A program made the translations under genes and the position numbers. The notes under the pieces were generated by a model that was not told the origin of the DNA, ran no database searches, and worked only from the letters and a program-made list of their open reading frames with translations. Below are positions 20,782-25,325 of a stretch of 25,325 nt of DNA, one piece after another. Positions within the stretch are counted from its first letter, which is position 1. Every line of letters starts with the position of its first letter. Origin of the DNA: Thermodesulfatator sp. (GTDB lineage Bacteria; Desulfobacterota; Thermodesulfobacteria; Thermodesulfobacteriales; Thermodesulfobacteriaceae); contig QOAM01000070.1 in NCBI GenBank assembly GCA_003978075.1, positions 1-25,325 of the forward strand, read 5' to 3'.

Positions 20782-22272
20782 GTGAAGGAGGAGAGTGCGG
20801 TTCTCGAGGCCCGCCGGCGCAAGGCCGAGGAGTTGGAGGCCCTGGGGTATCCCCTTTTCCCTAATGACTTCCGGCCCACGGATCGGGCCGGCGCCCTTCA
20901 AGAGATCTACCGGGACTACGACAATGAGGCCCTTTCCCGCTTGGGGGAGGGTTTCCGCCTGGCCGGACGCCTCATGAGCCGGCGAGACTTCGGAAAGGCG
21001 GTCTTTGGCCACCTCCAAGACTTCTCCGGCCGCCTTCAGGTCTTCTTTAAGCGGGACGAGCTGGGTGAGGAGAGTTTCAGGGTCTTCAAGAAATACATTG
21101 ACATCGGGGACATCATCGGGGTGGAGGGGCCGCTTTTCCGCACCAAGACCGGGGAGCTTACCCTGCTCGCCCGTCAGGTACGGCTCCTTACCAAAGCTTT
21201 TCGGCCCCTTCCGGAAAAATTCCACGGTTTGCGGGACACCGAATTGCGTTATCGTATGCGTTATGTAGACCTCATAGTGAATCCCAGGGTGCGGGAGATC
21301 TTCCTTACCCGCAGCCGCATCATCCAATACCTGCGGGACTATTTCACCTCTCAGGGGTTCATCGAGGTGGAGACCCCCATGATGCAGCCCATTCCCGGCG
21401 GGGCCACGGCCCGTCCCTTCAAGACCTACCACCATGCCCTGGATCTGGAGCTTTACCTACGCATTGCCCCGGAGCTTTACCTGAAGAGGCTTCTTGTAGG
21501 AGGGTTCGAGCGGGTCTTTGAGCTCAACCGCAACTTCCGCAACGAGGGTCTTTCCACCCAGCACAATCCCGAATTCACCATGCTCGAATTCTATGAGGCC
21601 TACGCCACCTATGAGGACCTCATGTTGCGCACCGAGGAGATCCTCTCCGGGCTGGCTCGAGAACTTTTCGGGACCACCTGCATCGTCTATCAGGGGCAGT
21701 CCATTGACCTTACTCCGCCCTGGCCCCGTATACCCTATCGCCGGGCCTTGGTGGAGATCGGTGGGGTGCCGGAAGAGATTCTGGAATCCCGGGAAAAGGT
21801 TCTGGCCTTCGCCGCGGAGCGGGAAATCAAGATGGACCCTCGAGAGCCGGTCCTCCAAAAGCTCTGGGCCAAGCTCTTTGACGCCCTGGTGGAGCCCAAG
21901 CTCACCCAGCCTACCTTCATCACCGAATTCCCGGTGGAGCTCTCGCCACTGGCCCGGCGTAACGATCGCGATCCTTCTATTACCGACCGCTTCGAGCTGA
22001 TCATCGCCGGACGCGAAATGGCCAACGCCTTCTCCGAGCTGAACGATCCTCGGGACCAGCGGGCCCGCTTCGAGGAACAAATCCGCAAGCGTCTGGCCGA
22101 CGACCCGGAGATCCACCCGGAGATAGACGAAGACTTCCTGCGGGCCTTGGAGTACGGCATGCCCCCGGCGGCCGGAGAAGGTCTGGGCATTGACCGGCTG
22201 GTCATGCTCTTCACCGATGCACCCTCCATCCGGGAGGTCATCCTCTTCCCTCATCTGCGTCCGGAGGGCTGA
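20782..22272 (+). CDS. lysS: Lysyl-tRNA synthetase, class II
   Basis: A 496-residue enzyme charging tRNA-Lys. The N-terminal OB-fold anticodon-binding domain spans about residues 50-140. The class II catalytic core follows, with motif 1 around FIEVETPMMQPIPGGATARPF, motif 2 around FELNRNFRNEGLSTQHNPEFTM and motif 3 at GLGIDRLVMLFTDAPSIREVILFPH near the C-terminus. The start is GTG with AGGAGGGG four bases upstream. Length matches the family. The TGA overlaps the lolC ATG by one base, so translation of the two is probably coupled. Confidence 0.97.
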   Translation: MKEESAVLEARRRKAEELEALGYPLFPNDFRPTDRAGALQEIYRDYDNEALSRLGEGFRLAGRLMSRRDFGKAVFGHLQDFSGRLQVFFKRDELGEESFRVFKKYIDIGDIIGVEGPLFRTKTGELTLLARQVRLLTKAFRPLPEKFHGLRDTELRYRMRYVDLIVNPRVREIFLTRSRIIQYLRDYFTSQGFIEVETPMMQPIPGGATARPFKTYHHALDLELYLRIAPELYLKRLLVGGFERVFELNRNFRNEGLSTQHNPEFTMLEFYEAYATYEDLMLRTEEILSGLARELFGTTCIVYQGQSIDLTPPWPRIPYRRALVEIGGVPEEILESREKVLAFAAEREIKMDPREPVLQKLWAKLFDALVEPKLTQPTFITEFPVELSPLARRNDRDPSITDRFELIIAGREMANAFSELNDPRDQRARFEEQIRKRLADDPEIHPEIDEDFLRALEYGMPPAAGEGLGIDRLVMLFTDAPSIREVILFPHLRPEG

Positions 22273-23492
22273 TGGGCTTTGAGTGGTTCGTGGCCCGGCG
22301 TTATGTCCTTTCCCGCAAGCGCAACCGCCTTACAGCCCTCATCGCCAATATCTCCGTGGTGGGAATCGCTATCGGGGTGGCGGCCCTCATTGTGGTCATC
22401 GGGGTCATGACCGGCTTTCAGGACATCCTCAAGGAAAAGATCCTCTCCCTGAATCCCCACCTGGTCATCGAGCGTTTCTCCGGGCCTTTCGTGGAGTACC
22501 GCGAGGTAGCGCAGAGGGTACGCCGGTTTGCCCGAAAAGAAGGGGTAGTCTTGGAGAAGATCTATCCATTTGTCTCGGAGCAGGGGCTTCTCCTCTCTGG
22601 GGCCGGAGAGGCCGGAGCAGTCCTCAAGGGGCTGCCTCTGGAGGTCCTCCCCCGGATGAAGGCCTTGAAGCTCCTCTCCGGAAACTACACCGCTGCAGGA
22701 AAGCTCCCGCCCCTCCTCCTCGGCCGAAGGCTAGCGGAAAGGCTGGGGGTCACCGTGGGAGATCGCGTGCGCTTTCTGCTACCCCGGGGCTGGGTTACCC
22801 CTCTAGGTCTCCTGCCCCGCTTCCGCACCTTTCTCGTCTCCGGGATCTTCGAGACCGGTCTTTACGATTACGATTCCTCCCTAGCGCTCACCTCCCTGAC
22901 TGTAGCCCGAAAAGCCCTTTCGCTCTCTGGGGTCACAGGACTCGAAATAAAACTCCGCGACCCCTTTGAGGCCTATCACCTAAGCCGCCGCCTCTCTCAG
23001 GCCCTGGGCTATCCCTACTACGTGACCGACTGGCAGACCTTGAATCAAAGCCTCTTTTCTGCCTTCAAGCTGGAAAAGACAGGCATGTTTGTGGTGCTCA
23101 CCCTCATTGTGGTGGTGGCGGCCTTCAATATCGTGGCTGCCCTGGTGATGTTGGTCTCGGAAAAGCGTCCAGACATTGCCCTCCTTAAGGCCCTAGGGGC
23201 CACCGAGGGCCGGGTGCTACGGATTTTTCTCTTTTCCGGGCTTCTTCTGGGAAGCCTGGGTATCGGGGCGGGCCTGGCCCTGGGACTTTCGCTTGCAACC
23301 TTCCTCGCCCACTATCCGGTCATCCGGCTCCCGAGCGACGTCTATCCCGTGGATTATCTTCCGGTGAGGGTAGAGGCCCTGGATGTGGCGGTAATCGTGA
23401 TCTCCGCCCTAGTGCTCACCTTGGCCGCGGCCCTCTTTCCGGCCCGCCAGGCGGCCAAGACCCCTCCGGCGGAGGTCCTGCGCCATGGTTAG
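22272..23492 (+). CDS. lolC: Lipoprotein-releasing ABC transporter permease (LolC/LolE)
   Basis: A 406-residue inner-membrane protein that, with LolD, extracts lipoproteins for transfer toward the outer membrane. It has the expected layout: an N-terminal cytoplasmic ARRYVLSRKRNR segment, a first membrane helix at about 22-46, a large periplasmic domain (about 47-270), then three helices near 272-297, 317-345 and 367-390, ending in an FPARQAAKTPPAEVLRHG tail typical of MacB/LolC-type permeases. Only one permease gene is present, so it may act as a homodimer or pair with one elsewhere. It overlaps lysS by one base and lolD by eight. Confidence 0.93.
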   Translation: MGFEWFVARRYVLSRKRNRLTALIANISVVGIAIGVAALIVVIGVMTGFQDILKEKILSLNPHLVIERFSGPFVEYREVAQRVRRFARKEGVVLEKIYPFVSEQGLLLSGAGEAGAVLKGLPLEVLPRMKALKLLSGNYTAAGKLPPLLLGRRLAERLGVTVGDRVRFLLPRGWVTPLGLLPRFRTFLVSGIFETGLYDYDSSLALTSLTVARKALSLSGVTGLEIKLRDPFEAYHLSRRLSQALGYPYYVTDWQTLNQSLFSAFKLEKTGMFVVLTLIVVVAAFNIVAALVMLVSEKRPDIALLKALGATEGRVLRIFLFSGLLLGSLGIGAGLALGLSLATFLAHYPVIRLPSDVYPVDYLPVRVEALDVAVIVISALVLTLAAALFPARQAAKTPPAEVLRHG

Positions 23493-24198
23493 TCCTCCAG
23501 CCATCGAGGTCCGGGGCCTGCGCAAGGTCTTTTACCATCCCGAAGGAGAGATCGAGATCCTCTCCGGAGTAGACCTTACCGTAGCTCCAGGGGAAAGCCT
23601 GGCTGTTATAGGGCCCTCTGGGGTGGGTAAGACCACGCTCCTTCACCTCATCGGGGGGCTCGAGAGACCTACCGCCGGCGAGATCCGCCATTTCGGTGAA
23701 GACATCCTGGCCCTTTCAGACCGGGCCCTTTCAGCCTTCCGCAACCGCCATCTTGGCTTTGTCTTTCAGTTCCACTACCTTATGCCGGAATTGAATACCC
23801 TAGAAAATGTGATGCTTCCCGGGCTGCTTGCAGGAATGGCCTGGGAGAAGGTCCGCCCTCAAGCGGAAGGACTCTTGCACCGTTTAGGGCTCTCTCATCG
23901 CTTGCGGCACCGGGTTGAAGAGCTTTCCGGAGGGGAGAAACAGCGGGTGGCCATTGCCCGGGCCCTCCTGCTCGAACCCCGCACCATTCTGGCGGACGAA
24001 CCCACGGGAAATCTCGATCCCCAGAGTGCGCAGGAGGTGACGGAGATCCTTTTGCAATTAAATCGAAAATATGCTACTACCCTAGTGGTGGTCACCCACA
24101 ACCTCAAGCTGGCGGCCTGCATGGACCGGGTCCTGCGCCTGGAGGCCGGAAGGCTCTGGGAGGTTCCGCGTGAGAAGCTCTTGGCAGTGGAAGGTTAA
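23485..24198 (+). CDS. lolD: Lipoprotein-releasing ABC transporter ATP-binding protein LolD
   Basis: A 237-residue ATPase that drives the Lol permease. Walker A is G43-T51 (GPSGVGKTT), the Q-loop glutamine is Q95, the signature LSGGEKQ lies at 147-153, Walker B with the catalytic Glu at 167-172 (TILADE), and the H-loop histidine is H205. The MacB/LolD-like PTGNLD is present after Walker B. It starts inside the end of lolC with a GGAGG site nine bases upstream. The last 29 bases overlap the start of bamA. Confidence 0.95.
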   Translation: MVSPPAIEVRGLRKVFYHPEGEIEILSGVDLTVAPGESLAVIGPSGVGKTTLLHLIGGLERPTAGEIRHFGEDILALSDRALSAFRNRHLGFVFQFHYLMPELNTLENVMLPGLLAGMAWEKVRPQAEGLLHRLGLSHRLRHRVEELSGGEKQRVAIARALLLEPRTILADEPTGNLDPQSAQEVTEILLQLNRKYATTLVVVTHNLKLAACMDRVLRLEAGRLWEVPREKLLAVEG

Positions 24199-25325
24199 GG
24201 TCTTCTTCTTCCTTCTCTGGCTCTGCGGGGCCCTTTCCGCCCGGGCCTCCCTCAAACCGCGCCTTCCGGTGGTGCTTTACCACTTCACCTATCAGGGTCC
24301 GGAAAAGAGGACACTCCTTCTCCATCGCCTGGAAGAGCACGTGGTAGATCGTCTGCGTGCGGAGGGCTTTCGGGTGGAGATCCGGGATAAACGACCCGCT
24401 GACCTGGAGAAAGCCCTGACTGCAGAAGGTCTGGTAGCTGCGGTCTGGGGAAAGGTCACGGAGCTTGGCGGACGGGTGAGCGTGGATCTTTTCGTGAAAC
24501 ACCGAGGGCACCCTGAGATTTATAGCACCTATGTCTCCGGGGCCCTTTCTGATTGGCCCAACCTGGAGGAGAGGGCCGCGCAAGCCCTCCTGGCCGCCCT
24601 TTTCGAGCGCCCTAAGGTGGAGGCCATCGAGGTGGCGGGGAACCTTTTGGTGGACCAGGAGGTCATCCTCAAAAAGATCTCTACCCATCCCGGGGAATTC
24701 TTGGACCCTGAGAAGATCCGCCGGGACATCAAAGAGATCTATAAGCTGGGCTACTTTGAGGATGTGGAGGTGGAGGCTCGGCCAGGGAAAGAAGGCCTTA
24801 TTCTCACCTATCGCGTCCTCGAAAAGCCCGTAATCCGGGAAATCGTCTTCGAAGGCAACAAGGCCATAAGTACCTCTCGTCTCCGCAAGGTGGTGGAACT
24901 CAAGCCTCTTTCGGTCCTCAACCTCAAGGAGGTAGACCGGGCAGCGGAGATTATCCGAGAGGTTTACCAGCAGAAGGGCTACTACCACACCCGAGTGATT
25001 CCCGAGGTAAAGACCCTTTCTGGACGCCGGGTGAAGGTGGTCTTCCACATCAAAGAAGGCCACAAGCTTTACATTAAGAAGATTAGTTTCACCGGCAATC
25101 GGGCCTTTTCCGATAAAAAACTCAAAAAGCTCCTTACCCTGAGCGAGAAGACCAGTTTTACCTGGATCAAAAAGGCCACGCAGACCGTAAAAGGCTTCAT
25201 TTCTCCAGAGCCTGCGGCGGAACCGGGTGTTTACAGCCGCCCTTTTCTTTACCGGGATCTGCAACGCATAGAGGATTTCTACCAGAATCACGGTTTCCTA
25301 GAGGCCCGGGTGGGAGAACCCCAGG
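24170..25325 (+). CDS. bamA: Outer-membrane protein assembly factor BamA, N-terminal part (runs off window)
   Basis: At least 385 codons, open to the right edge. It begins at GTG 24170, inside lolD, with GGAGG six bases upstream. Residues 1-26 are a signal peptide (hydrophobic FFFLLWLCGALSARA, A-R-A cleavage motif). Residues 30-147 form an extra domain that is not POTRA-like, with a TolB/FlgO-type alternation of strands and helices (LPVVLYHF ... VAAVWGKVTELGGRVSVDLFV). POTRA repeats follow from about residue 150 (EAIEVAGNLLVDQEVI), 222 (IREIVFEGNKAISTSRLR) and 303 (IKKISFTGNRAF). POTRA domains receive outer-membrane proteins in the periplasm; the beta-barrel would lie beyond the window. Confidence 0.92.
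   Translation, partial: MRSSWQWKVKVFFFLLWLCGALSARASLKPRLPVVLYHFTYQGPEKRTLLLHRLEEHVVDRLRAEGFRVEIRDKRPADLEKALTAEGLVAAVWGKVTELGGRVSVDLFVKHRGHPEIYSTYVSGALSDWPNLEERAAQALLAALFERPKVEAIEVAGNLLVDQEVILKKISTHPGEFLDPEKIRRDIKEIYKLGYFEDVEVEARPGKEGLILTYRVLEKPVIREIVFEGNKAISTSRLRKVVELKPLSVLNLKEVDRAAEIIREVYQQKGYYHTRVIPEVKTLSGRRVKVVFHIKEGHKLYIKKISFTGNRAFSDKKLKKLLTLSEKTSFTWIKKATQTVKGFISPEPAAEPGVYSRPFLYRDLQRIEDFYQNHGFLEARVGEPQ

Noticed and set aside
24104..25291. 395-codon minus-strand open frame opposite bamA
   Set aside because: The plus strand encodes a clear signal peptide and POTRA repeats here; the antisense frame has no recognisable domain.

Overview
The window lies in the chromosome of a diderm, probably thermophilic, GC-rich bacterium. 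The outer-membrane genes lolC, lolD and bamA show it is diderm. The dense overlapping operons, zinc-binding ribosomal proteins, lysS-lolC-lolD-bamA order and AICAR formyltransferase without a cyclohydrolase domain suggest Desulfobacterota or Thermodesulfobacteriota. A Thermosulfurimonas-like organism is a guess from general resemblance, not a measured placement.

Positions 1-14475 (+) hold one long run of 30 genes, the fused S10, spc and alpha operons: rplC (3' end only), rplD, rplW, rplB, rpsS, rplV, rpsC, rplP, rpmC, rpsQ, rplN, rplX, rplE, rpsN, rpsH, rplF, rplR, rpsE, rpmD, rplO, secY, adk, map, infA, rpmJ, rpsM, rpsK, rpsD, rpoA, rplQ. Gaps are at most 46 bases, many stops and starts overlap, and almost every start has a purine-rich ribosome-binding site. 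The region makes core ribosomal proteins, the Sec translocon channel, adenylate kinase, methionine aminopeptidase, IF-1 and RNA polymerase alpha. L17 ends in a long acidic tail.

Positions 14476-15071 are a gene-poor, partly AT-rich scar. It contains a decayed IS5-like transposase on the minus strand and IS-terminus-like sequences. It is followed by a small unrecognised gene whose end overlaps the start of rpe (15454-16137, +).

Positions 16054-20044 (-) are a compact minus-strand gene cluster transcribed from purH: stand-alone AICAR formyltransferase, a 160-residue unknown, a protein resembling an alpha/beta-hydrolase without its catalytic serine, a BCAM0308/NMD3-like zinc protein, a short DksA/TraR-type zinc finger and a PgsA-type phosphatidyltransferase. 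The last gene overlaps rpe tail to tail by 84 bases. A possible alternative-pairing RNA element precedes the DksA-like gene.

Positions 20184-25325 (+) hold an hsp20 gene divergent from purH, then lysS, lolC, lolD and the 5' part of bamA, which runs off the window. The last four are tightly coupled and join lysyl-tRNA synthesis to lipoprotein release and outer-membrane protein assembly. Within this window the least-described parts are the purH-to-pgsA cluster, the degenerate hydrolase, the small gene before rpe and the extra N-terminal domain of BamA.
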